DNA from: Bacillaceae bacterium JMAK1
GTDB lineage: Bacteria; Bacillota; Bacilli; Bacillales; Marinococcaceae
NCBI GenBank assembly: GCA_012970285.1
Contig: JIBW01000007.1
Coordinates: 1 to 64,000 of the forward strand
Direction of reading: 5' to 3'
DNA: 64,000 bases
The notes beneath the pieces were generated by a model that saw only the letters and a program-made list of their open reading frames with translations, did not search any database and had not been told where the DNA came from. Numbering within the stretch: position 1 is the first letter of the stretch; each line of letters opens with the position of its first letter. Position numbers and translations under genes: made by a program. Shown here in pieces: positions 27,463 to 37,249 of this stretch.

Positions 27463-27515
27463 GACAAAACCCCTCGCTATAAAAGAGCACATCTTTTTAA
27501 GCGAGGGGTTTTGTC
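27463..27515 (-). terminator. Terminator of ydiL-ydiK
   Basis: A 16-bp perfect stem (GACAAAACCCCTCGCT / AGCGAGGGGTTTTGTC) overlaps the last base or two of ydiK. The T-tract is inside the stem arm, and it could work in both directions. Confidence 0.75.
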
Positions 27516-27708
27516 ATTGTGATGAAGTCTTGGAACGCATTCGTTTTACGTGATGCCACGTAAGCATGTAGTCCACTGCTGCAATTGCAATGAACATGAA
27601 AGCAATAAAATCCCAGCCTTCCATCTGCACGTGTAAAATGGCGAACAAGACAAATAAATTTGCTGCGAAAAAATAAAGGAAGCTTAAGATTGCTGGCGAA
27701 ATTCTCAT
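27514..27708 (-). CDS. ydiK: YdiK-like small membrane protein (DUF4305)
   Basis: A 64-aa protein with two hydrophobic helices (~7-28 and ~33-50) and a basic C-terminus (HHVKRMRSKTSSQ). Its size, topology and position between tatC and ydiL match B. subtilis YdiK. It overlaps the ydiL stop by 4 nt (ATGA), so translation is probably coupled. Function unknown. Confidence 0.85.
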   Translation of the reverse strand: MRISPAILSFLYFFAANLFVLFAILHVQMEGWDFIAFMFIAIAAVDYMLTWHHVKRMRSKTSSQ

Positions 27709-28442
27709 AGTAACAATCCTAACCAGCCTGTAATGAGTTGTGTCGTCTGTTCCATTTGTTCCATCATGTCAAGGACGTCATATCCGAGGTATTCTAAGAG
27801 AATCGGAACAGCTGCCCAGGCATTCATTAAGCAGTGTGCAATAATCGGAACGATAATGCGATTGGATTTTACGTACACGTAAGCAAATGCAAAACCAGCA
27901 CCGGCGTAGACGAGGATATTCGAGAATTCCATATGAACGACAGAAAACGCTAGTGAACTAAGCGCAGCTGCAAAGAAGAAGTTCATATGTTTGTACAGTT
28001 TACCGAAGATGACTTGTCGGAAGAGAATTTCTTCCATAATCGGGCCGAAGACGACGACGGCAAGCAACATAATCGGGAATGAACTCATCATTTCTAATAG
28101 CATGGCTGTGTTTTCAGAGCCGGCAGGGACGCCAAATAACGCTGATTGAATAAGAAATGCGACTTGTTGACCGACGATGGCGAGGAGAACGCCGAGAAAG
28201 ATCAAGCCGATCGTGACGCCTACACCAGAACGCGGACGTTCTGCACGCATAAGTGGGTTGGCATTGCGGATTAAAAAGAGCATAACGATTGCTCCTAACG
28301 CGAATGCGAGTACGATGGAATACACGAAAGATTCGCCTGGTTCCATCCCCATTAAGGCAAAAATAATCGCAAAGCCTACACTACCAAACTGTGCAACTAA
28401 AAATGTTGCACCGATTAACCAATATCGTAAGGTGTAACTCAA
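27705..28442 (-). CDS. ydiL: CPBP family intramembrane metalloprotease, YdiL-like
   Basis: A 245-aa CAAX-protease/bacteriocin-processing (Abi) family membrane protein. The catalytic motifs EEILFR (in GPIMEEILFRQVIF) and FSVVHMEFSN, plus a third HCLMNA, are all kept, within about seven helices. I chose the TTG at 28442 (SYTLRYWLIG), 8 nt after AAAGGGG; an upstream TTG at 28505 adds 21 residues without an RBS. The gene is divergent from groES. The substrate of the YdiL group is not known. Confidence 0.85.
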   Translation of the reverse strand: MSYTLRYWLIGATFLVAQFGSVGFAIIFALMGMEPGESFVYSIVLAFALGAIVMLFLIRNANPLMRAERPRSGVGVTIGLIFLGVLLAIVGQQVAFLIQSALFGVPAGSENTAMLLEMMSSFPIMLLAVVVFGPIMEEILFRQVIFGKLYKHMNFFFAAALSSLAFSVVHMEFSNILVYAGAGFAFAYVYVKSNRIIVPIIAHCLMNAWAAVPILLEYLGYDVLDMMEQMEQTTQLITGWLGLLL

Positions 28443-28574
28443 GGTCAAAACCCCTTTGATGTCATTCTTTAGATCAGTATGTGAAAGTTCATGAACTTCT
28501 ATCAATCATATTGTAGCATGGTAAAGAAGATGTTGTCCGATTCCAAAAATCATAAAAAATAATCATTAGGGGGC

Positions 28575-28603
28575 TTGCAAAAATTAGGCGAAACTTTTAT
28601 CAT
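28575..28603 (+). promoter_or_regulatory. Sigma-A promoter of groESL
   Basis: -35 TTGCAA (28575-28580), 17-base spacer, -10 TATCAT (28598-28603), just upstream of the CIRCE operator. Confidence 0.8.
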
Positions 28604-28613
28604 AGAAACTGGA

Positions 28614-28640
28614 TTAGCACTCAGCTAGTGTGAGTGCTAA
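28614..28640 (+). promoter_or_regulatory. CIRCE element (HrcA operator)
   Basis: The inverted repeat TTAGCACTC-N9-GAGTGCTAA is an exact match to CIRCE. It overlaps the transcription start of groESL and places the operon under HrcA heat-shock repression. Confidence 0.98.
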
Positions 28641-28710
28641 TAACGTAATGATAGTAGCTGTTGTCACAGAACAAGTTACTTACCACATAACCCAAAGGAG
28701 GTTGTTTTCC

Positions 28711-28995
28711 TTGTTAAAACCATTAGGTGATCGTATTGTTATTGAACTAATTGAGCAAGAAGAACAAACGGCGAGTGGAATCGTTCTTCCAGATTCTGCA
28801 AAGGAAAAGCCACAAGAAGGTAAAGTAGTTGCTGTCGGTACTGGCCGAGTAACTGAAAATGGTGAGAAAGTAGCGCCAGAAGTTAGCGAAGGCGACTCTA
28901 TTATCTTTTCTAAATACGCAGGTACTGAAGTGAAGCACGGAGACAATGAATATTTGATCTTACGTGAAAGTGATATTCTTGCCATCATTGGCTAA
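28711..28995 (+). CDS. groES: Co-chaperonin GroES
   Basis: A 94-aa co-chaperonin that caps GroEL. It begins at a TTG codon ([12 protein letters not shown]), 9 nt after a perfect AAAGGAGG; the ATG-less start is unusual but fixes the expected length. The mobile-loop region [20 protein letters not shown] and the tail [12 protein letters not shown] are typical. It is followed 57 nt later by groEL. Confidence 0.97.
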   Translation: MLKPLGDRIVIELIEQEEQTASGIVLPDSAKEKPQEGKVVAVGTGRVTENGEKVAPEVSEGDSIIFSKYAGTEVKHGDNEYLILRESDILAIIG

Positions 28996-29040
28996 ATACA
29001 TGTTAACGTAGGCGTAACACCTACCCATTTTAATTCTTAG

Positions 29041-30684
<1,644 letters not shown>

Positions 30685-30763
30685 TTCCTGCACACCTTGA
30701 TCTAGCAACGGTTTGCTTGCCCACAAGCCTTTGTGCGATCTACTTTATATGTCACATTCCAGA

Positions 30764-30791
30764 CCTCCTCACATTGCGTGAGGGGGTTTTT
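30764..30791 (+). terminator. Terminator of groESL
   Basis: A 9-bp stem CCTCCTCAC / GTGAGGGGG (one T-G pair) with a loop ATTGC, then TTTTT. Confidence 0.88.
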
Positions 30792-30811
30792 AATATAGGA
30801 GGTGAATAAAC

Positions 30812-31405
30812 GTGGATATCTATCAAAATTACAAGAAACTAAGCCAAAACGAAAAAGGAAATTATCGTATTCGTTATATTGCTAAGCCGACGATGTTCAT
30901 TGCTCCACACGGGGGAGGGATTGAACCAGGTACGAGTGAACTTGCGCTGTATTCAGCCAACGTAACGGGTGGAGGATATTATGTGTTTGAAGGTTTGAAG
31001 CGTAAGAACAATGAAACCTTGCATCTGACATCGACGAATTTCGATGAGCCAATTGCTGTAAGCGTTGTGAAACGTTCTTCTGTTACGGTCGCATTTCATG
31101 GCTTAGAAGGAAATGACCGTGTTACTTGGGTTGGAGGGAGAGATGTTACACTAGCAAAAAAGATCGCCTCAGAACTTAAACGCCAAGGATTCTCTGTTAA
31201 ATGGGCTCGCGACCGACTTAAAGGCACGTCACCGTTAAACATTGTTAATCGGAATCAGCAAGGGCAAGGCGTTCAACTTGAAGTGAGTTTAGGAGAGCGT
31301 CAGTCGTTTTTCACCGACTTTACGTTGAATGGGAGAGGGAGATCACTCACTCCAAGGTTTCTTCGATACGTAGCCGCAATTCAGAAAGCCTTTCAAGGTC
31401 AGTAA
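30812..31405 (+). CDS. Poly-gamma-glutamate hydrolase family protein
   Basis: A 197-aa protein of the PghP/YjqB-like zinc hydrolase family (PF05908 type), which cuts poly-gamma-glutamate. Candidate metal ligands and active-site residues are H and E in MFIAPHGGGIEPGTSELA, the central VAFHGLEG and the late LEVSLGERQSFF. GTG start after GGAGGTGAATAA. No signal peptide is present, as in phage PghP. It follows groEL behind its own RBS and after the groESL terminator, with no obvious promoter in the 20-base spacer. It may act on the cell's own capsule or on phage defence, which is inference. Confidence 0.85.
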   Translation: MDIYQNYKKLSQNEKGNYRIRYIAKPTMFIAPHGGGIEPGTSELALYSANVTGGGYYVFEGLKRKNNETLHLTSTNFDEPIAVSVVKRSSVTVAFHGLEGNDRVTWVGGRDVTLAKKIASELKRQGFSVKWARDRLKGTSPLNIVNRNQQGQGVQLEVSLGERQSFFTDFTLNGRGRSLTPRFLRYVAAIQKAFQGQ

Positions 31406-31561
31406 TAAGACGAAAGCAATATTGCTGATCTTTGTAACAATGGGCTATCTGATAAGTGAGACGTATGATTCACTACGATTAAAGTTCATATAATCATACT
31501 ATTAAAATTAAACATAATATTTTGTAAAATTAAGATGATCAAACAAAAAAGGAGTGATTTT

Positions 31562-33058
31562 TTGTATCGATTTGTCAAAAATACGACGATTGTTGGTGTA
31601 GCTGCCGCTATTGCCTTCGGGGCTCCGATTGCGCATGCGTGCAACTTAGGTCCTGAAGAACATGGACAAGGAATTGTAAAGCCCGTTGAACCAGGTCCTG
31701 AACACACAACAGGTGAAGCAGAAATTGTGTTGCATGGAGGTCAGTTTACAGAAGTCACAGAAATTGCGGCAGTCGAACTTGAAGAAATCGATGGCGTTAG
31801 TGTCACGACAGCAGACGTTTATGCCCATAAAGATCATGCCTACTTAGGCACTCATCGTGGTGCAAGGTCAAATGAAGGGGTTCGTGTTTTTGATATGAGC
31901 GATCCACATAACCCTGAAGAAGTAGCAGTTTTTGCCAATGATATTCCAGGTACTTGGCAAGAAAAGGTGATTGTGAAATCCGTTGATACGCCACACTTCA
32001 CGGGTGATTTGGCAGTCGTTAGTTTACAAAAATACAATCAAGATGAAACTGAACAATCAGGAACAGCAATCTATGACGTAACAAATCCAGAGCGGCCGAT
32101 GCAACTTGGCTACTATGAACTGCCTGTAGACGTGTTGACCGGGACTCATGAATTGTATTTAACAAATCAGGAAGACAGGGCAATCCTCCTTTTAGCAAAC
32201 ATCTACGCGGATTATTACACAGAAGGTGACTATCATGATTTCACTGTTGTTGATGTAAGTGACCCAGCAAATCCAGAGCACTTATACAATTGGGATCCTC
32301 GTGAATTGGTAGAAGCAGAAGATTTCGATGGGATGAATTATACGGATGAAGACGGTGCAGAGCGTACCGCTTTCGCACATAGTGTTATTACGGATAAAAA
32401 GGGTGAGTACGCTTATATTTCCTATTGGGATTTAGGTACGATTATTATGGATATTCGTAACCCTGATCAACCAGAAGTCGTGGGGAATACGACGTTTGAG
32501 CGGGATGTCCAAGGTGCAGCTCATAGCGCCGCACTTGCTCATGATGATACGATCCTCATTGAGACGAGAGAAGTGTTTGAGCCAGATCCAGATGACCCAG
32601 AATTTGAACGTGGTTGGGGATATACGCGCATTTATGATATATCAGATAAGAGTAATCCAGAGTTGATTAGTGATATCCGTTCAGATAATTCGATGGAGCA
32701 AATTGTGGAAGGCGAGCGTGAACGAGGAACGTATACTGTTCATGATCCGAAAGTAGAAGGAGATAAGCTTTATCTCTCTCACTATAGCGATGGCATTCGT
32801 CTCGTTGATATATCAAACCCTCACAAACCTAGAGAAGTAGCATCTTACGTTCCGAGTGCAGCAAACGTGTGGGGTGTCTTCATTTATGGTGATTATATTC
32901 TCGGTTCAGACATGGGGAGCGGTTTGAAAGTACTTGATGTGAACTGGGGGACAGCTCCTGGAGGACCACCAACGTATACGACGCCACGAGATCGTATGAC
33001 GACGAGTCTAACCGGTATTCAACCGATGATGTTTAGTGCATTGACGTTCGCACGATAA
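31562..33058 (+). CDS. Secreted LVIVD-repeat protein
   Basis: A 498-aa exported protein. A signal peptide (~1-27, ending AHA) is followed by Cys in HACNLGPEEHGQG and about six LVIVD-type blades with the repeated pattern D-(I/V)-S-(D/N)-P-x-x-P-E-x-(V/L): VFDMSDPHNPEEV, YDVTNPERPMQL, VVDVSDPANPEHL, MDIRNPDQPEVV, YDISDKSNPELI, LVDISNPHKPREV. Together they likely form one beta-propeller. I chose the TTG (YRFVKNTTIV) because AAGGAG lies 7 nt upstream; an ATG at 31535 has no RBS. Ligand or enzyme activity unknown; no neighbour suggests one. Confidence 0.85.
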   Translation: MYRFVKNTTIVGVAAAIAFGAPIAHACNLGPEEHGQGIVKPVEPGPEHTTGEAEIVLHGGQFTEVTEIAAVELEEIDGVSVTTADVYAHKDHAYLGTHRGARSNEGVRVFDMSDPHNPEEVAVFANDIPGTWQEKVIVKSVDTPHFTGDLAVVSLQKYNQDETEQSGTAIYDVTNPERPMQLGYYELPVDVLTGTHELYLTNQEDRAILLLANIYADYYTEGDYHDFTVVDVSDPANPEHLYNWDPRELVEAEDFDGMNYTDEDGAERTAFAHSVITDKKGEYAYISYWDLGTIIMDIRNPDQPEVVGNTTFERDVQGAAHSAALAHDDTILIETREVFEPDPDDPEFERGWGYTRIYDISDKSNPELISDIRSDNSMEQIVEGERERGTYTVHDPKVEGDKLYLSHYSDGIRLVDISNPHKPREVASYVPSAANVWGVFIYGDYILGSDMGSGLKVLDVNWGTAPGGPPTYTTPRDRMTTSLTGIQPMMFSALTFAR

Positions 33059-33060
33059 GT

Positions 33061-33103
33061 AAAAAAGTAAGTCTCTGTCGAAGAACTGAGGCTTACTTTT
33101 TTT
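33061..33103 (+). terminator. Terminator after the LVIVD gene
   Basis: AAAAAGTAAG...CTTACTTTTTTT hairpin right after the stop codon. Confidence 0.85.
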
Positions 33104-33199
33104 GTCTGTCTACGACCAATGTCTGACGGCAATTCAACCTCGGAACTGACGTTTATTTTTTGCGGATTGTGTATCTTATGAGTATAGGAGTGGATACTG

Positions 33200-33355
33200 A
33201 TGAGAATACACATATTTCTTTGGACATTGTTGATCCAAAAGCGAGTCCATTCGCAAGAAGATTTACAAAAAATGTATGAAAATGAAAAGCGTATAGAAGA
33301 ATTAAATCAAAGGTACAACCAAGTACAGAAGAAGTTTTGGTCGAATGGCCTGTAG
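33200..33355 (+). CDS. Hypothetical 51-aa protein
   Basis: An unrecognised short ORF with ATAGGAG ~9 nt before its ATG. The N-terminus is hydrophobic (MRIHIFLWTLLI), followed by a charged coiled-coil-like helix (DLQKMYENEKRIEELNQRY). Placement between terminators of neighbouring genes and a good RBS argue that it is real, but nothing supports a function. Confidence 0.5.
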   Translation: MRIHIFLWTLLIQKRVHSQEDLQKMYENEKRIEELNQRYNQVQKKFWSNGL

Positions 33356-33424
33356 ATATTGCCAGCAATTGTCTTAAGTAAGATGATACAAATTCGGGAA
33401 GCTTACAAATAAGGAGGTGCTGAT

Positions 33425-33784
33425 GTGCGTGCTTTCGGAATTGTTGCATCACTGGTTATTTTACTTTCACAACCACTCATTGAGTTCCCCGATCACCACG
33501 AATTTCAAGGTGATGAACCGATTAATCAATTGATTATCTCTCTTTTATCAGATGAAATTGCTCACGTTATGGTTGAAGAAAAAAAAGAGTATCGGACTGA
33601 AGACGCTGACGTTGTTGATGTTAAGTGGCATGAAGAAGATGCTGAAATTACGATTAAGCTTCTGTCTAATACAAATGAACAGCCTATTTCTCACGTCATT
33701 GATACGCTCACGTTTGAGATTTCGAATGGTGAAGTTGAACTGACTCATCATCAATCAGAAGCGATCTGCTTGACGCCAAAGTAA
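33425..33784 (+). CDS. Small secreted protein, possibly DUF3888-like
   Basis: A 119-aa exported protein: hydrophobic N-terminus (~3-18, FGIVASLVILLSQPL) then an acidic domain. Its layout (LIISLLSDEIAHVM ... VDVKWHEEDAEITIKLLS ... VIDTLTFEISNGEVELTHH) recalls DUF3888 proteins of Bacillus, but the match is loose. GTG start 6 nt after AAGGAGG. It follows the 51-aa ORF by 69 nt and may share its transcript. Confidence 0.6.
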   Translation: MRAFGIVASLVILLSQPLIEFPDHHEFQGDEPINQLIISLLSDEIAHVMVEEKKEYRTEDADVVDVKWHEEDAEITIKLLSNTNEQPISHVIDTLTFEISNGEVELTHHQSEAICLTPK

Positions 33785-33837
33785 AAACTCGCAGACGATC
33801 TTAACGTTGGTGAGTTTTTACTTTGGCATCAAGTAAT

Positions 33838-33880
33838 AAAGTAAGACCAACTCCGTTTATGCGGAGTTGGTCTTACTTTT
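33838..33880. terminator. Bidirectional terminator
   Basis: A perfect 18-bp stem (AAAGTAAGACCAACTCCG / CGGAGTTGGTCTTACTTT) with a 6-base loop; it separates the small secreted protein gene from the convergent yfhD. A weaker hairpin (AAAACTC...GAGTTTT) lies at 33784-33820. Confidence 0.88.
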
Positions 33881-33881
33881 A

Positions 33882-34061
33882 TTAATGAGAGTTACGTTCT
33901 TCTACTTCTTGGGCTCTACGCTGTGCAACTAAGTCATCCAAGTCTGCTAGTTCCTCAGAATATTCGACGTACTCGCCGTCAGTCTCTTTTAGATAAGCAG
34001 GAGTTTGTGATAACTTTCGTTTGTCTTTTCTTTTGTTGTTTCTCGTTTGACCACGTGTCAT
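33882..34061 (-). CDS. yfhD: YfhD family protein
   Basis: A 59-aa hydrophilic protein: a very basic start (MTRGQTRNNKRKDKRK), then SQTPAYLKETDGEYVEYSEE and LADLDDLVAQRRA. The pattern (basic head, Y/F-S-x-E-L-A-D-x-(E/D)-D-L-x-A) matches B. subtilis YfhD, a small protein of unknown role. RBS GAGGGGG. Convergent with the upstream secreted-protein gene and divergent from the TauE/SafE gene. Confidence 0.8.
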   Translation of the reverse strand: MTRGQTRNNKRKDKRKLSQTPAYLKETDGEYVEYSEELADLDDLVAQRRAQEVEERNSH

Positions 34062-34156
34062 AAAGAACGCCCCCTCAACGACTAGGATTGAGCTTTTAGC
34101 ACAATTTTATGCTGGTTGGTTATGGTAAACTGAAAGTATAGTAAGAAGGTGGAAGT

Positions 34157-34876
34157 ATGGAGTTATTGGCGTTCTTTAGTATTGTATTTGTGGCAGCGAT
34201 TTTACAGACGAGCACGGGGTTTGGATTTTCGATTTTAGCTACGCCGTTTTTATTGTTACTGTTTGATCCTGTTGTTGCAATTCAAATTAATTTAGTACTT
34301 TCGTTGATCATCTCATTTTGTTTGTATCCAGCGGTGAAAGGTGGGTCAAACAAAAGCGTATTGCTACGCTTATGGGCTAGTGCGATCGTTGGGTTACCGG
34401 TAGGGATCTTTATTTTACAAATCATGCATGTAGATGCCCTAAAGGCGATGATTGCAGTTCTTATGATCGTTTTAACGATTCTTTTACTTAATCAGATCTC
34501 GTTTGCTGCGACGAGAAGTCGGGAGTATGTTGTTGGAGGGGTATCAGGGATGCTCACTTCCAGTATCGGGATGCCGGGGCCGCCCCTTCTCATTTATTTA
34601 AGCGGAACAGGTGCTTCAAAAGCGTATACGAGAGCGACAACACTAACGTTCTTCCTTGGTGTGTACTCAGTGACAATTGTTGCTCAGATGATGACAATCG
34701 GTACGGAATTCGTCGTTTGGGAATATAGTTTGTATGCGTTGCCGGTCGTGCTTTTAGGGTTGTTCATCGGGAAGAAATTGTACCCGAAGTTAAATGCAAA
34801 GGTATTTCAAATGATTGTGTATGGATTGCTGTTGTTTACGGCATCTTATTTATTAATTGAAGTATTGTTTTTATAG
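34157..34876 (+). CDS. TSUP (TauE/SafE) family permease
   Basis: A 239-aa membrane protein with about eight helices. The N-terminal STGFGFSILATPFLLLL and the mid-protein repeat SSIGMPGPPLLIYLS are the paired TSUP motifs. Members export sulfite, sulfoacetate or related anions. No sulfonate or sulfur genes adjoin it, so its substrate is open. RBS AAGAAGG. It appears monocistronic. Confidence 0.88.
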   Translation: MELLAFFSIVFVAAILQTSTGFGFSILATPFLLLLFDPVVAIQINLVLSLIISFCLYPAVKGGSNKSVLLRLWASAIVGLPVGIFILQIMHVDALKAMIAVLMIVLTILLLNQISFAATRSREYVVGGVSGMLTSSIGMPGPPLLIYLSGTGASKAYTRATTLTFFLGVYSVTIVAQMMTIGTEFVVWEYSLYALPVVLLGLFIGKKLYPKLNAKVFQMIVYGLLLFTASYLLIEVLFL

Positions 34877-34926
34877 AAATGTTCCGTTATACTCAGTAAA
34901 ACTATACGTGAGCAAATTTGGTGGAG

Positions 34927-34970
34927 CCTGTCAGTTTAGGATATTTATGTCCTTTTGACAGGTTTTGTTG
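34927..34970 (+). terminator. Terminator between TSUP gene and ktr operon
   Basis: Stem CCTGTCA / TGACAGG with an internal AGGA...TCCT arm, then TTTTGTTGTTTT. Confidence 0.8.
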
Positions 34971-35007
34971 TTTTACTACATAAATATGGGGTGAAGGAGA
35001 GAACCAG

Positions 35008-35673
35008 ATGAAAAGTGAATATGTTGTTATCGGTTTAGGACGATTTGGAATGAGCGTTGCTAAAACATTAATTCAAAATGGTCATGAAGTTTTAGCAATT
35101 GATAAAGACGAACATACCGTACAAGAAATCAGTAGTGATGCAACGTATGCAGTACAGATTGACTCCACCGACGAGATGGCTTTAGAACAATTAGGGATTC
35201 ATAAATACGCACATGCCATTGTCGGAATAGGAGAAGATTTACAAGCAAGTATTTTGACAACGTTATTGTTAAAAGAAATGGAAGTTGGAAGAATAACGGC
35301 TAAGGCTAAAGACGAGCATCACGGGAAAGTATTATCCAAAATCGGCGCCGACCATGTTATCTTTCCAGAACGAGACATGGGGAAACGGTTAGGAAACTTA
35401 TTAAGCTCTAACAATCTAATTGATTACCTCGAACTGTCTGTTGATTATAATATGGAAGAGATTCGCGCTCCTCGAGGGATGGGAGGAAAAACAATTATCG
35501 AATTGAATCTAAATCGGAAATACGGCTGTATCATTATTGCGATCAAAGATGAATTCGAAAAAGTAAACATATCACCAAATGCGAACGACCTTATTCGTGA
35601 AGGGGATATCCTTATGATTGTAGGCAAGCATCAAGCGATCCAGAAGTTACACAAAGACTATACAAAGCATTAA
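35008..35673 (+). CDS. ktrA: Ktr potassium-uptake regulatory subunit (RCK protein), KtrA/KtrC
   Basis: A 221-aa cytoplasmic RCK ring protein that gates the membrane subunit in response to ATP/ADP and c-di-AMP. The N-terminal Rossmann motif is GLGRFGMSVAKTL (8-20) with IDKDE ending strand 2; a TrkA-C domain covers ~135-220. It is followed by the KtrB/D-type channel gene 33 nt later. No c-di-AMP (ydaO) aptamer is present in the 130-bp leader. KtrA versus KtrC cannot be resolved without a tree. Confidence 0.92.
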   Translation: MKSEYVVIGLGRFGMSVAKTLIQNGHEVLAIDKDEHTVQEISSDATYAVQIDSTDEMALEQLGIHKYAHAIVGIGEDLQASILTTLLLKEMEVGRITAKAKDEHHGKVLSKIGADHVIFPERDMGKRLGNLLSSNNLIDYLELSVDYNMEEIRAPRGMGGKTIIELNLNRKYGCIIIAIKDEFEKVNISPNANDLIREGDILMIVGKHQAIQKLHKDYTKH

Positions 35674-35706
35674 ATAAGTTGATTCTGTAGTAAGAAGGTG
35701 CGTTTG

Positions 35707-37047
35707 GTGAAGGTATATGGAAAAGACATTCACATTAATCCTCCGCAGTGGATTATTATCGGTTTTTTAGTGCTGATTCTCATTGGTACAATACTACTCT
35801 CGTTGCCTCAAGCTTCTACGAGTGGAGAAAGCATTGGAATTATGGATGCGATGTTTATGTCTGTGTCAGCAGTTTGTGTCGTTGGCCTTGCAATCGTTAG
35901 TGTTGGGCACGATTTGACTACCTTTGGGCAAGGGGTACTTCTTGTGCTCGTTCAACTTGGTGGGCTTGGGTTCATGGTGTTTGGTGTCTCCGTTGCAATT
36001 ATACTTGGCAAAATAACTGGATTAAAATACCGAGAGTTTATGCAACCGACGACCCGATCATTGTCTGGGAGAGGATTGTTACGATTAGCTGGCATTATCT
36101 TATGTGTGGCTCTTTCATTAGAGGCAATCAGTACAGTAATCTTAACTATTCGTTTAGTTGGGGAATTAGGGTTTTCCGATGCATTATATACTGCATTGTT
36201 TCATTCCATCGCTGCGTTTAATAATGCAGGATTTTCTTTAAAAGATCAAAGTCTAGAAGGGTTCATTGGGGATCCTGTTGTAAACATCACAATCTCAGCA
36301 TTGTTTATTATAGGCGGACTAGGATTTATGGTGCTCGTTGACCTTTATAAAAACCGGCGCTTTAAGAAGCTTAGCCTACATTCTAAAGTAGTGCTCACCA
36401 CGTCGTTAGCTCTCTTAGTTGTAGGATTTATTGTTATTTTAGCTATTGAACTGTTCAATCCTGAGACGCGAGCAATGTCGTTATCTGAACGACTTTGGTC
36501 AGCTTACTTTCAAAGTGCAACCCCGAGAAGTGCTGGCTTTAACACGTTTGAAATATCGAGTATGTTAGTCGCATCTCAGTTTTTTATTGTGATCCTCATG
36601 TTCATCGGTGCCTCTTCAGGTGGGACCGGTGGGGGGATTAAAACCAATACGTTTGTTGTTATTATTTTGGCAACGTTAAATACGTTTAGAAGTGGTCATC
36701 AAGTGCATGCATTTAGGCGAGGAATTGCACTAGAAACGGTGATGCGGGCCCTTGCTGTTGTTGTAAGTTCCTTACTTTTCATTGTGCTGATGACACTAAT
36801 ATTAACGATGACTGAAGGAATTCAAGACGTCCAATTTATGAACGTGTTATTTGAAGTAGTCTCCGCGTTTAGCACGACCGGGCTATCAATGGGACTGACT
36901 GCTGAGCTAACTGAATTCGGTAAATTACTGATGATGATTACGATGTTTGTTGGACGGTTAGGACCATTAGCTTTGGCGTTTGCATTAACGTATCAGCAAC
37001 ATCAAAGTCGTGTGCATTATGCCGAAGAACAAATATTAGTTGGATAA
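35707..37047 (+). CDS. ktrB: Ktr potassium transporter membrane subunit, KtrB/KtrD
   Basis: A 446-aa Trk/Ktr/HKT channel-like transporter with four M1-P-M2 units. Pore loops with filter glycines are seen in SVSAVCVVGLAIV, HSIAAFNNAGFSL, ATPRSAGFNTFE and VSAFSTTGLSMG. It imports K+ coupled to Na+. The GTG at 35707 (KVYGKDIH) was chosen, 8 nt after AGAAGG; an in-frame GTG at 35698 overlaps the RBS. With the RCK partner it forms a complete Ktr system. Confidence 0.93.
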   Translation: MKVYGKDIHINPPQWIIIGFLVLILIGTILLSLPQASTSGESIGIMDAMFMSVSAVCVVGLAIVSVGHDLTTFGQGVLLVLVQLGGLGFMVFGVSVAIILGKITGLKYREFMQPTTRSLSGRGLLRLAGIILCVALSLEAISTVILTIRLVGELGFSDALYTALFHSIAAFNNAGFSLKDQSLEGFIGDPVVNITISALFIIGGLGFMVLVDLYKNRRFKKLSLHSKVVLTTSLALLVVGFIVILAIELFNPETRAMSLSERLWSAYFQSATPRSAGFNTFEISSMLVASQFFIVILMFIGASSGGTGGGIKTNTFVVIILATLNTFRSGHQVHAFRRGIALETVMRALAVVVSSLLFIVLMTLILTMTEGIQDVQFMNVLFEVVSAFSTTGLSMGLTAELTEFGKLLMMITMFVGRLGPLALAFALTYQQHQSRVHYAEEQILVG

Positions 37048-37055
37048 AGTACGTT

Positions 37056-37095
37056 AAAGACCTCAAACCGATCGTAGTTGGTTTGAGGTCTTTTT
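37056..37095 (+). terminator. Terminator of ktrAB
   Basis: A 14-bp stem (AAAGACCTCAAACC / GGTTTGAGGTCTTT) then TT. Confidence 0.9.
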
Positions 37096-37171
37096 CGTTG
37101 ATTTTCCTCCAATATGACCTACTATTATTCCTCTTATGATAACCTTTTTAAAAGATTTTTAGAATTAGGCG

Positions 37172-37200
37172 TTGTAAAACCGCTTTCATCGAGTTACAAT
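37172..37200 (+). promoter_or_regulatory. Promoter of the TRAP-sugar operon with cre-like site
   Basis: -35 TTGTAA (37172-37177), 17-base spacer, -10 TACAAT (37195-37200). The spacer contains TGTAAAACCGCTTTCA (37173-37188), a cre/LacI-family-like palindrome with one extra base, so repression at the promoter is plausible. Confidence 0.55.
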
Positions 37201-37212
37201 AAACCCGTGAAA

Positions 37213-37237
37213 TAAATCGGTTTAGTAAATCGTTTTA
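37213..37237 (+). promoter_or_regulatory. Tandem LacI-type operator half-repeats
   Basis: TAAATCGGTTTA (37213-37224) and TAAATCGTTTTA (37226-37237) are near-palindromes with a central CG, the form bound by LacI-family repressors. They lie between the promoter and the regulator gene's start codon, as expected of an autoregulated operator. Confidence 0.55.
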
Positions 37238-37249
37238 GTGAGGTGTCTC

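Noticed and set aside
34877-35007. c-di-AMP (ydaO) riboswitch expected before ktr genes
   Set aside because: The leader is only ~130 bases and is mostly a terminator hairpin; no conserved aptamer elements are seen.
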